From the NCBI GenBank assembly GCA_018417955.1, contig JACTVC010000039.1, positions 310,001 to 374,000 of the forward strand: a stretch of DNA of 64,000 nucleotides, given 5' to 3'. The stretch's first letter is position 1; every line of letters begins with the position of its first letter. The translations under genes and the position numbers were made by a program. This document shows, one piece after another, positions 11,296 to 20,016 of the stretch. Source of the stretch: Laccaria trichodermophora. Lineage: Eukaryota > Basidiomycota > Agaricomycetes > Agaricales > Hydnangiaceae. The notes under the pieces are model-generated. The model searched no databases, had not been told where the DNA came from, and worked only from the letters and a program-made list of their open reading frames with translations.

Positions 11296-12311
11296 TACAG
11301 TTGCGGACAAACAAAGTCAACAAATTTATTGACCTATTTTTTGGGACTCCGAAAAACATCGGAATTGGTAGATAATGGTATAAATGGGTTCCTATTGATC
11401 TCCTTGATCAATTCCAACGAGCAGAATTCCCAGAAATGTCGATATAAGGGTTTTATACCCCAAAAATTTGGCCAGTGCCTGAAAAATATGCCAATCGACT
11501 CCTTTTTGTTTCCTCTCTTTGATTTCATCAAAGTCTCCCTGAAATATTGATGTCTTCGATGGTGAGAATTTTGCTAAAACTGTCACGTGGGCATACCCTT
11601 TCCGGTCAAGGTGCCCGGAAAAAGATATAAATGGACCCTGGTTCATTTTTTCACGCATCTACAGTCATCCACCGGCTAATGAGACACCGAAATTTAAAAT
11701 TAGCTTCAACAAATTTAAGCACAACCTTTCACCACAAAAACTACATGAAAATCTGAGATAAATACCCTTTTATAACTGTGCCAAGTTTCAGAATGTTTGA
11801 ACAACCTTTCGTGAAGAAAAACTAATATTATGGGTGTCTCAATGAGTGGTGTGACTGTATTTCAGCTACTTCCGAAAAACAGTCCATTTTGAAAACTCCA
11901 CAGCATCGTCAATATTGCCTTGACTGCATCCAAACTTTGTAGACTGGTAGATATGAGCTTTTACTACATGTTAAAATTTGTTTTGTAAAAATTGGTGTAA
12001 TATTGAGTGAGATCTTAGGTAGGCAAAAGTGTCTCAAATGATGGTGGTGTCTCATTGGCTGGTGGATGACTGTACTGCACCAGGGTTATAAATTGCACAG
12101 AATTGATCCAATGGTGGCCAATTCAGAAGACTTTTGGGTGCGTTGAAAACACCCAAAAATTTGGCCAAACCAAATACGCGTGGGAAAATTAAGGCAACAC
12201 CTTTTTTGAACAGTTTCGAGGTCTCTGAGTCTGAATCTGAAGTCAGAATTTTGATAAAAATTCTGGTTCTCAAGTTATCAAATTTGATGACTTTGTTTGT
12301 CCGCAACTGTA
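11296..12311. mobile_element. Non-autonomous TIR element (Tc1/mariner-like MITE) interrupted by a second MITE
   Basis: The left end TACAGTTGCGGACAAACAAA (from 11296) and the right end (to 12311) are inverted copies over about 35 bases with few mismatches. Both termini carry TA just outside CAGT, the pattern of Tc1/mariner-type insertion at TA. No transposase frame exists inside. Subtracting the nested element leaves about 600 bp. Confidence 0.75.
11660..12074. mobile_element. Nested TA-flanked MITE
   Basis: TACAGTCATCCACCGGCTAA at 11660 has its inverted partner ending at 12074, with the match running about 28 bases to GAGACACC. The interior is about 360 bp of AT-rich non-coding DNA. It sits wholly inside the element at 11296-12311, so it inserted later. 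The first 14 bases of its TIR recur at 13508-13521, beside the left LTR of the retrotransposon. Confidence 0.78.
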
Positions 12312-13425
12312 CACAAATTCATCAGTGAAATAGAGGCTTTTTTTTTTTGACAAAAGAGACTCATTATTTAAATTATTCGTCAATGCCGTGCCCGTCGCAG
12401 ATCCCGCAGGACCAAATACTACATTATCGTGAATTTCAGGTGATGCTTGCAAATCCGGGGTGGAAAGATGGCCAAGCTGGATTGAGGGCTGTGCAAGATG
12501 AAGTTGCCTCGGTGTCAGCAGTTGTGTGAGATTCACCGCAGGAGAAACTCGAGTTGGAGTTTGGGGTTTGTAGGCCGACTCTGTTGAGATGGACCACAAC
12601 ATGCAGGTGTCGAAAACGATGGCTAAAATAAAATGAATATCATTGACAGAAAGCAAAGTACATGCTGTCACCCACCAAATTTCTTGCCAACGAAGCCCTG
12701 CAATGGCTTGGAGATGAAACCCCAGGTGGAACATTCTCGTCTGGCGAGTGGAGGGCATGTTGTCGGCGTGGTGAGCACAAAAGATCCTCAATGCGAGTCT
12801 CTCAATTCAATGCTCAATGATTTGCCCTTGTCCTTTCGATATATCCTGGTTGCAGAGTCAGGCTTTCAGGTCGTTGGGCGGCAGGGCGATGGTGCGGACT
12901 TTCTTCGGCATTCAGGGCAAGATCTCAGAAAGCCTGCCGTGCATGTTGCTGTTGACGTTGAGGAGTTGTGAGAGTATTGCACGATCTACAGATGAATGAA
13001 TTGATGATTTTGAGAGAAGGGAAAGAGTCGTACAGGGAGTGCGAATATCAGTTGTGTCTGTATCGTGACCATGCCCTGAGTTGCCAAGAACAACAGATTT
13101 TTCGAGAACCTTGGCGACTTTCCATTTCAATTGGTGGCACAGCAAATGTGCTGCAAGACAGTCTGTCAGTCAACCTGTGAGGAAAAGTCACATCCAATAC
13201 ATGTAGGCTGTTGTCATTCAATAATCAGTTTGAAGTTGAAAGAAATCTCTATTCATGCACATTGCACACACATAGTATACAGTATACTTACTACTTACTG
13301 GCGCTAAGTATAAAGTGGGAAAGTGCATGCACAAGGTAAGAGTAAAGGAAAGATTGAGGAGGATGTCGCGAGGAAGGTTGAATTGAAGGAAGGAGGAAAT
13401 GTGGGTTTGCGCACGCTCAGTGTGC
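12312..13425. other. Intergenic, possible old gene remnants
   Basis: Minus-strand stretches near 12650-12960 look weakly coding (for example LNVNSNMHGRLSEILP) but are interrupted by stops and have no recognisable domain. I see no intact gene. Confidence 0.4.
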
Positions 13426-13521
13426 GTTAGCGACAAGGGGGGTCCAGGATTTTTTTTAAATATATAGGGTTGAATTTTTTTCTAAGGCCTCGACGGCTGG
13501 GACTAACTACAGTCATCCACC

Positions 13522-14051
13522 TGCGGGAATCAATTACGGGGTAGCTGGGTAATTCGGGTGTCTCGTAGTTAACAACGAATACGTCTGGCGAGCTGTAAGG
13601 AGTAATTGATATGCGAAATGGTGTGATGACCTTGCTGAGGGTCTAAATCTGCGAAGTCTAGGGATCACGCTAAGCGAGTCGTTACTTATGCCCTGGAAAG
13701 CCACGAGCGTAACGTTACTCTCTTCTCTCGGAATGCCGCAGAGAAGTATAACGGATTCCTACACGGAAGTAGGGAGACGAGAATACGATAAGCGCAAATG
13801 ACGGAGAGACACGAGCTCTCCTAGAGTAGTTACAATCAACGACTGACCTAGTTACTTTATTCCTTCCGTGAGCTTGAAGCAGAGTCGTGAAGACGATGCT
13901 CTGACTTGAAGCGAGGACGAAGGGGAAGAATGTAGAAAAAGATGATTGTGACAAGCGTGACTAGACAAAAGTAACTATGTGTGACTACTGTAACGAGCTA
14001 ATGAAGGAGTCCCGTTGAATGGGAAATATCTTGGTGTACTGACCCCTCACA
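13522..14051 (-). repeat. 3' LTR of the retrotransposon
   Basis: 530 bp on the minus strand from TGTGAGGGGTC to GATTCCCGCA. It looks identical to the other LTR over the full length, including a chance 79-codon frame, which indicates recent insertion. Confidence 0.95.
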
Positions 14052-14065
14052 AAGCCCCCCATTTC
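14052..14065 (-). other. Polypurine tract
   Basis: On the minus strand GAAATGGGGGGCTT abuts the 3' LTR. This is the expected primer site for plus-strand DNA synthesis. It begins four bases beyond the stop of the extra ORF. Confidence 0.8.
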
Positions 14066-14069
14066 ATAT

Positions 14070-16634
14070 TCAACGAGGACGATATTCTTCCGGCAGTTCA
14101 ATGTCCATGATCCGTCTCTTGTGCCAGTCGACTGGGAATCCGTCCAGAAGTTTTGAGTGAAGCCGATTTAACGATGTTGGAACTATTTGATTGAGTTTCT
14201 CTCTAGATCCACGTGAATTGCGATTGCGACGACGGAAGTATTCGTTCCACATTCCTGGCGTCTTGAATTTCGCCGTGCCCTGCAAAATTTCCTTTGTAAG
14301 ATCCATGAACATGTCCTCCATCTTCGCGTCCCATTCTCCTGACCAAAAGTGACACCCTTCATCAAGGACGTCCTTCGAAGGGTACAGTGACCTGTCTTTG
14401 TCACCGTCGCTACGAATGCAACCGAAGATGATGTCAATTTCTTGTGGGGCCATCTCGTCCGTGTACAAGAACATAGGGTGTTCGTCGTCCGAATCGATGT
14501 TGCCGCGACGGTGAAGATATACGTCTGGGGATGGGCCCTCCATGAACTGCGCAACCAGCTCTGAACCGCCCCATTTGCGGCCTAACCAAGCCTCAGGGCC
14601 CCCCATGCCTATCAGGATTCGAGCATGTGGGCGGCGAATAATGTCATTAACGCGGCTCATATAATAAGCCTTCAAGGCGCCTTGGGCCGTGTACGCAAAA
14701 GGAGGTTCTACCGCTGATGAAGGCTTACCTACCACTCGGTCAGTATCGGAGACGTCTTCAGGTCTGAATCTACGGAAATCCTCCACTTTCACGCCGATTT
14801 TGAAGGGTATTCCCCACCGAATCGCTTTGTAAAGGAGTTCTGACAAGGACGAACAGTCCGAGGAACAAGCCGCCCAATAGCGCAAGCAGGCCTGAGCTCC
14901 TTCATTCCCAATCAAAAGATACCCCACTTCAAGGAAGGCCTCGTTCCAGGCAAGTGGTTTCTTGCTGGTCCACGGGGGTTCGACGATTTCGAATTCTTGG
15001 CCTATTTTTCGTAGCTCGTCTACAAACCGGGTGCGTTGAGGCGGAAGAGAGCTGGTCGAGCGTGACGAAGAGCGAACTGGAGAGGCAGAGCGCCTGCGTC
15101 CCAGTAAATCTCCTCCCTTTCTGCCGCGGGATAGACGTGCTTGGATAGAGGAGTCTCTGGATGGAGTACCGTCGGGCGTGACAGCCATCATTGATTTGAT
15201 CCACTTGGAGTCAGAGGAAAGTGGCGACAGCGGTCGAGGGACCTGTAGCCGAGGGTAAGATGGGGGAGCCCAGTGAGGACGAGGTAAAAGATCCTGCTGA
15301 TCGTCGAGAACCGACATTGCGTCTTCTTCCGTTCCTACAACTCGGTCGTCGCTCAAATGGGTCAGAAGGGGCATTCGCCCTAATTCGTCGAAGTGCTCCC
15401 CTGGAGGAGGACCATACACACCCTTGAAGATTTCGCGGATTTCTCGATCTCCACGTCGGGTTTCTCTTGTGGTGCCTGTACCCTCTCGTCCTGCTCTCTG
15501 GTCACTCCAGACACCGTTGATCCTAGGCCGCCAGCGCCATATCGTGACTGGAAGTCCAGGCGCGCCTTCGTCGATTGTGAAGTGATAGCGTGTTGTGTAG
15601 TGAGCGATGGTGTCCGGGTCTGTCAACGGCCTGCTCTTCCATCCCTCGAAGTCGCATATGTACACTTCCGAATCTAGGGGAATGTCGGCGAAAGAGGGTG
15701 AGGACATGGTGTAGGGGTCCTGGCGCTGTTGGAAGAATTCATCGTGGTCCCTGATCGATTTGATCTCATTCTCGAACCCGATTATCTCTGCTCCGAAGAC
15801 CCTGGCCTTGTCGAGTGTGTCGCATGCGTCGTGATAAGCTTGCAGGACTACTGGGGATAAACGCGTGAATTGAGGTTGGCGTCCCATTTCTGTCATCCAG
15901 AAATAGTATAAAGGGACGTCCTCCGCTAGTAAGTGTCCCACATTTAGAGTCCGATAGTGTTGAGCGAGGTCGACGAGCACGCCTCGTTTACGAAGGTCGC
16001 GCAGCTGGAAAGAATCAATGTAATCCACCATCCACTGCTCTAAAGGAGCCTCCCAGTGAGTGACAGAAGATGACCACCAGTTTAGGAACCCCAGGTATTC
16101 TTTGGCTCTCGCCTTAGCGTCCTCCCTAACCATGTCGGTGGATCTTGCTGAATCCCATCCTGAAGAGAGACGAAGGTAGTTGAACTTTGCGGGGTGCTCG
16201 GTCCCTGAAACAAATGGCAGATTGGATACGATCGAATCGATACAGAGCCAGAGGCTCGACAAGCAGTCCTCCGCTTGATGTCGTAAGTCTGGATCGAAAT
16301 AGAACTTCCCATCCCCGCCTACACTAGGTACATAGTTATCGGCGAAATACCAGGGGGTGTCCGCTGCCTCGTCCGCAAAGTAATCGACCACTGTCCAAGC
16401 GTCCCAATGATAGCGATCAGCATACCACGTAGGCTGCTTGGTCCACGTCCAACCTGGAGGACGAGCTGCCACTTCTAAAGACGAAAACGCCCGATCTTCC
16501 AGAGCGCGCTGAAAGGTTTCAGTAGAAGGTATCTTCCCTGCTGATGCGTTCAGGGCGATCCACTCGCCTGCGACCAAATACTCCCGTCCTGAGGTAGGTA
16601 CCACGCCTTCGCTGTCCGTGTACAAGCAGTCCAT
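14070..16634 (-). CDS. Extra ORF in the env position of the retrotransposon, unknown function
   Basis: An 854-codon frame starting at ATG 16634 on the same strand as gag-pol, between integrase and the 3' LTR, with its stop almost touching the polypurine tract. It is uninterrupted although gag-pol carries two stops. The protein is rich in Trp, Tyr and Asp in its first half (for example WTKQPTWYADRYHWDAW), has a Ser/Arg-rich low-complexity part around residues 500-580, and a mixed alpha/beta-looking C-terminal third. I see no signal peptide, no transmembrane helix and no furin-like site from this ATG, so it does not look like an envelope glycoprotein. I do not recognise a domain. Its position and intactness suggest it is part of the element's life cycle, or a captured host gene. 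Confidence 0.85.
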   Translation of the reverse strand: MDCLYTDSEGVVPTSGREYLVAGEWIALNASAGKIPSTETFQRALEDRAFSSLEVAARPPGWTWTKQPTWYADRYHWDAWTVVDYFADEAADTPWYFADNYVPSVGGDGKFYFDPDLRHQAEDCLSSLWLCIDSIVSNLPFVSGTEHPAKFNYLRLSSGWDSARSTDMVREDAKARAKEYLGFLNWWSSSVTHWEAPLEQWMVDYIDSFQLRDLRKRGVLVDLAQHYRTLNVGHLLAEDVPLYYFWMTEMGRQPQFTRLSPVVLQAYHDACDTLDKARVFGAEIIGFENEIKSIRDHDEFFQQRQDPYTMSSPSFADIPLDSEVYICDFEGWKSRPLTDPDTIAHYTTRYHFTIDEGAPGLPVTIWRWRPRINGVWSDQRAGREGTGTTRETRRGDREIREIFKGVYGPPPGEHFDELGRMPLLTHLSDDRVVGTEEDAMSVLDDQQDLLPRPHWAPPSYPRLQVPRPLSPLSSDSKWIKSMMAVTPDGTPSRDSSIQARLSRGRKGGDLLGRRRSASPVRSSSRSTSSLPPQRTRFVDELRKIGQEFEIVEPPWTSKKPLAWNEAFLEVGYLLIGNEGAQACLRYWAACSSDCSSLSELLYKAIRWGIPFKIGVKVEDFRRFRPEDVSDTDRVVGKPSSAVEPPFAYTAQGALKAYYMSRVNDIIRRPHARILIGMGGPEAWLGRKWGGSELVAQFMEGPSPDVYLHRRGNIDSDDEHPMFLYTDEMAPQEIDIIFGCIRSDGDKDRSLYPSKDVLDEGCHFWSGEWDAKMEDMFMDLTKEILQGTAKFKTPGMWNEYFRRRNRNSRGSREKLNQIVPTSLNRLHSKLLDGFPVDWHKRRIMDIELPEEYRPR

Positions 16635-16639
16635 TTGAT

Positions 16640-16745
16640 CGACGATGTTCAACAGCAACTTTAACGGGGGGGGGCTCGAAGAGAGAAGGGGAAAGAAAAA
16701 GAAGGGGGGAAAGAAAAAAAAGTACAAAGAAAATAACAAAAAGAA
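16640..16745 (-). promoter_or_regulatory. Long polypyrimidine tract upstream of the extra ORF
   Basis: The minus strand here is almost pure T and C, including runs of eight T and nine C, ending about 25 bases before the ATG of the extra ORF. CT-rich blocks often precede transcription starts in fungi, and a polypyrimidine tract also marks splice acceptors. Either would allow the ORF to be expressed from its own or a spliced mRNA. No function is shown. Confidence 0.4.
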
Positions 16746-16806
16746 AGATCGTCCGAATCCAGATATTCCCTTGATTCAGACAAGATAAGTTAACTCCGAT
16801 CTGACG

Positions 16807-18033
16807 TCATCCGTTCCTCACAGCCTCGTCGGACCTGCGTTTTTGCCATAGCGAAACGATTTCGGGCGCGTTCCGCAAGGATCTCTTTGGTTCCCAAGTG
16901 TCGTAGAGGGGGCCATAACCTTCCCACCGGACGAGATATTCCAATCCTTTTTTGGTGCGTCGTTCCGCTATGATTTTTTCCACTTCATACTCCTCTTCCA
17001 CAGGTTTGCTCGTCCGCGTTTCTGGCAATTTCGACCTATCCCCGTACTCTTGAGGCGTCTCTATGTATTTTTTAAGGTGTTGATAGTTGAAGACCGGCAA
17101 GCCTGGGTACAAGTTGCTCATCCGCAATCGGTAGACATTAGGGTTGATTCTCTGGATGACTTCAAATGGCCCAATCCAACGTTGAGTTAGCTTCTTCCCT
17201 TCACCTTTGGACTCTGACCATTCTAACGCATGAGGGTTCACTAGGACCCGGTCGCCTTGTTTCAAGTCAGGAACCGGCTTCCGACCCTTATTATACGACT
17301 TGACTTGTTGATCCTGGGCCTTCGCTATCGCTCGACGCGCGCTATCCCTGTGCATGGCCAAGGTGTCCAGGAACGTGACTGCTTCTGGCGACAAGGCGCG
17401 ACTAGCAATCTCATCGTTTCTCTGAGTACCTATGAAGTCTAAAGGCGTTCGAGGGTGAAAACCGAGCATTAAATGGAAGGGAGTAGTTCCTATTGACGAA
17501 TGCACCGCGCTGTTATAGGCGAACTCCAGCAAATGAAGCCACGTGGCCCATTGATCTTTCTGTCCAGCAACGAATGCTCGTAACATGATTGTGAGTAGCT
17601 TGTTAACAACTTCTGTCTGTCCGTCATGCTGAGGATGATGGGAGGACGATAGGCTCATCTTAGTCTTCAAGACTTTAGCGATTTCCAACCAAAAATCGGC
17701 CGTCCATCGTGGATCCCGATCGGTGATGATGCTCTCTGGCAGTCCGAACTTGCATACAATGTGCTTAACAAACATAAGTGCAAATCCTTCTGAGTTCAAG
17801 CCTGTTGTCACTGGTATAAAAGATGCGTGCTTCGTTAATCTGTCCACCACCACGTAAATGGCGTTATAACCCTCCGACCATGGTAGATTGACAATAAAAT
17901 CCATCGATATCGATTGGTACGGTCGGGAAGGAATCGGGTTGGGAATTAGGAGTCCATATTTGCCGAAAGACGAGGGCTTCGACTTCTGACAAATGTCGCA
18001 AGAATTGCAGTACTTTATAATGTCCGTCTTCAT
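16807..18033 (-). CDS. Retrotransposon integrase with chromodomain (pol, third segment)
   Basis: 408 codons in the same frame as the upstream pol part, separated by a single UGA at 18036-18034. The segment starts at MKTDIIKYCNSCDICQ, so it keeps the CxxC half of the HHCC zinc domain; the rest lies before the stop. The DDE catalytic core shows SMDFIVNLPW, ITDRDPRW and HPQHDGQTEVVNK. A GPY-like region (WIGPFEVI) follows, and a C-terminal chromodomain begins near YEVEKIIAERR and includes YLVRWEGYGPLYDTWEP. Integrase inserts the cDNA; the chromodomain is known to steer chromoviruses towards marked heterochromatin. Confidence 0.93.
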   Translation of the reverse strand: MKTDIIKYCNSCDICQKSKPSSFGKYGLLIPNPIPSRPYQSISMDFIVNLPWSEGYNAIYVVVDRLTKHASFIPVTTGLNSEGFALMFVKHIVCKFGLPESIITDRDPRWTADFWLEIAKVLKTKMSLSSSHHPQHDGQTEVVNKLLTIMLRAFVAGQKDQWATWLHLLEFAYNSAVHSSIGTTPFHLMLGFHPRTPLDFIGTQRNDEIASRALSPEAVTFLDTLAMHRDSARRAIAKAQDQQVKSYNKGRKPVPDLKQGDRVLVNPHALEWSESKGEGKKLTQRWIGPFEVIQRINPNVYRLRMSNLYPGLPVFNYQHLKKYIETPQEYGDRSKLPETRTSKPVEEEYEVEKIIAERRTKKGLEYLVRWEGYGPLYDTWEPKRSLRNAPEIVSLWQKRRSDEAVRNG

Positions 18034-20016
18034 TCACTTCCAGTAGAATCTGGAGCTCAATGATTGCCATAGCCTTTCTGGTCCCGCGTGAGCTGATTCC
18101 AACGGGTTCTCATGGGCTTCGCGCAAGACAAAGTTTCGTTGACCTGCCGGCACGCAAAGTCGAGGTTGATAATTCTCGTTATTAAAGAATACCATGCCAT
18201 CCTTGTCCACGAAGAAACGGCGTCCTGGTGCCACGGTGTCGCTGCTATACTCGGGGTTCCCGACAATCGTTTTAAACATTGGATCCTCGTGGTAAGATAT
18301 CTTCCATTCGTCCTTGGCCTCTTTGCTCATGGTTAAATGTACCATCGGCGGTGGATTCACGGCCCCCCAGTAATCAGTCGAGGTTGCAAGAGTGTCTAAC
18401 TCCTCCGTATTCGTACCGTTATGCCGATCACCATTGGGGGAGTCCCTATAGGATTCCTCTGTTTGCTCAGATCCCTTATTTCTGGATCTCACGTTGATCA
18501 TAGCTTCCTTCGGTTCATTCACACAATCCTCTATTGACCAGGCTGCAAAAGTGAAGGCGAAGGCTGCCATTTTCTCTGCGGGCGCTACCTCTTGTCTTTC
18601 GTCTAACGTTTCCTTGGCTCTTATAGAAGGCTCGACAGGTTCTGCTGGTGAAATCTGGTTGGGCGGTGCACGTGGTAAACGCAACAACGGATCTACGTTG
18701 GAATGCACTCGTCCGGCACGATGTATGATTTCTAGCTTAGGGGCATATGCGGAAAAGATCGCCCCCCATGCTGCTAACCTTCGATTAGCGTTTTCGTAGG
18801 TCCGGGCCCATTGCAGAGCAGAATGGTCCGTGATCAGGAGTATGTCCTCGCCCTCAATGAACGGCTGAAATTTTACTAAACCCTCTTTCGCTGCCAAGGC
18901 CTCTCTCTCAGTCGTAGAATAGCGGGTTTCTGCGCTTTTGAATAAACGAGACCAGTAGCCAATTACCCGCTCCACATGCACCACTGTCTCATTGAACGTG
19001 GGAGCCCATTCGTCTGTGAAAACGTGGTCTTTATCCTTGGAGCTCATCGCAGTGACTAGACGAGGAGGTGGCAATCCGTTATCAAATGCTTTCCTGAGGC
19101 GATCATAGGTACGTGTTCCTCTCAAATCTCCCACTTTGATGGGTTGAACTTGCTGTAGCGAGCATCCCAGAGCTTCGTCCGACGCGTCCGTATATAAACG
19201 GTAAGGGAGCCCTTCCATCGGATGTCCCAATACCGGGCTGGATTTCAGAGCAACTTTGGCAGCTTGAAAGGCATGCTCCTGCTCTACGCCCCATTGCCAC
19301 TTACACCCTTTACGGAGTAGCTGAAACAAAGGAGCGCAGATCGAAGCATAATACGGTATGAAAGCTGAGAAGTAGACTACCATCCCTAAAAACGCTTGTA
19401 GCTGGGATAATTTCCTTGGCCTCTCCAACTCCATAATAGCGCTTACTTTCTCCGCGTGAGTTGAGAGGCCCAAGCGGGAGACCTTATGACCCAGAAGAAG
19501 GATAGAGCCATAAAACAAGTGGCACTTTGTTGGAGATAAAGTAATCCCGGCCTTCTCGATGGCTTCCAACACTTTATCCAAGTGTACCAAATGCTCTTCG
19601 TAAGACTTCGAGTATATTACTATGTCGTCGATGTAGACCAAACAGAATATCCATAAGTACGGGGCTAATATGCCCTGCATTACTCTTTGAAAGATAGATG
19701 GCCCGTTGCGGAGGCCAAAGGGAAGTCGTTTAAATTGAAACAGACCTCGATGAGTCCTGAATGCAGTTTTTTCGATGTCCTCTTCAGCTAATTCCAACTG
19801 AGTAAAACCCGAAAGCACGTCCAATGACGATAGAACTTGCGCTCCCGATAACGAGGCCAGGATGTCGGTCTGACGGGGTATGGGGAATTCATCAGGGATG
19901 GTGACTGCGTTCAATTTCCTATAGTCCATGCAGAACCGTGGCTTCCCATTGCGGTAAGCGATGACAACGGGAGCGCTCCACGGGCTTTTCGAAGGCTCAA
20001 TTACTCCCTGTTCAAA
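18034..20016 (-). CDS. Retrotransposon reverse transcriptase and RNase H (pol, second segment)
   Basis: This continues the gag-pro frame after a UGA at 20019-20017. The RT core includes FCMDYRKLN, LPFGLRNGPSIFQR and the catalytic YIDD box (plus-strand positions around 19622-19633). RNase H follows with LYTDASDEALG and a TDH motif (ITDHSALQW). The segment ends in RFYWK and a second UGA. Both stops lie near module boundaries, before RT and inside the integrase zinc domain. Readthrough or loss of function are the two explanations; sequence alone cannot decide. Confidence 0.92.
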   Translation of the reverse strand, partial: FEQGVIEPSKSPWSAPVVIAYRNGKPRFCMDYRKLNAVTIPDEFPIPRQTDILASLSGAQVLSSLDVLSGFTQLELAEEDIEKTAFRTHRGLFQFKRLPFGLRNGPSIFQRVMQGILAPYLWIFCLVYIDDIVIYSKSYEEHLVHLDKVLEAIEKAGITLSPTKCHLFYGSILLLGHKVSRLGLSTHAEKVSAIMELERPRKLSQLQAFLGMVVYFSAFIPYYASICAPLFQLLRKGCKWQWGVEQEHAFQAAKVALKSSPVLGHPMEGLPYRLYTDASDEALGCSLQQVQPIKVGDLRGTRTYDRLRKAFDNGLPPPRLVTAMSSKDKDHVFTDEWAPTFNETVVHVERVIGYWSRLFKSAETRYSTTEREALAAKEGLVKFQPFIEGEDILLITDHSALQWARTYENANRRLAAWGAIFSAYAPKLEIIHRAGRVHSNVDPLLRLPRAPPNQISPAEPVEPSIRAKETLDERQEVAPAEKMAAFAFTFAAWSIEDCVNEPKEAMINVRSRNKGSEQTEESYRDSPNGDRHNGTNTEELDTLATSTDYWGAVNPPPMVHLTMSKEAKDEWKISYHEDPMFKTIVGNPEYSSDTVAPGRRFFVDKDGMVFFNNENYQPRLCVPAGQRNFVLREAHENPLESAHAGPERLWQSLSSRFYWK

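Noticed and set aside
12270..12791. 173-codon minus-strand frame
   Set aside because: It runs across the boundary of the MITE at 12311 and has no domain; the reading through unrelated repeat sequence argues against a gene.
13508..13521. Another copy of the MITE whose TIR starts TACAGTCATCCACC
   Set aside because: Only 14 bases match before the LTR begins and no partner end is found on the right side.
13715..13954. 79-codon minus-strand frame, repeated at 25106-25345
   Set aside because: It lies wholly inside the two identical LTRs, so its duplication only reflects the LTR repeat. No motif.
16635..16739. Extending the extra retroelement ORF upstream to give a hydrophobic Phe-rich N-terminus
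   Set aside because: The extension starts at a TTG and is only the translation of the polypyrimidine tract; the first ATG is at 16634.
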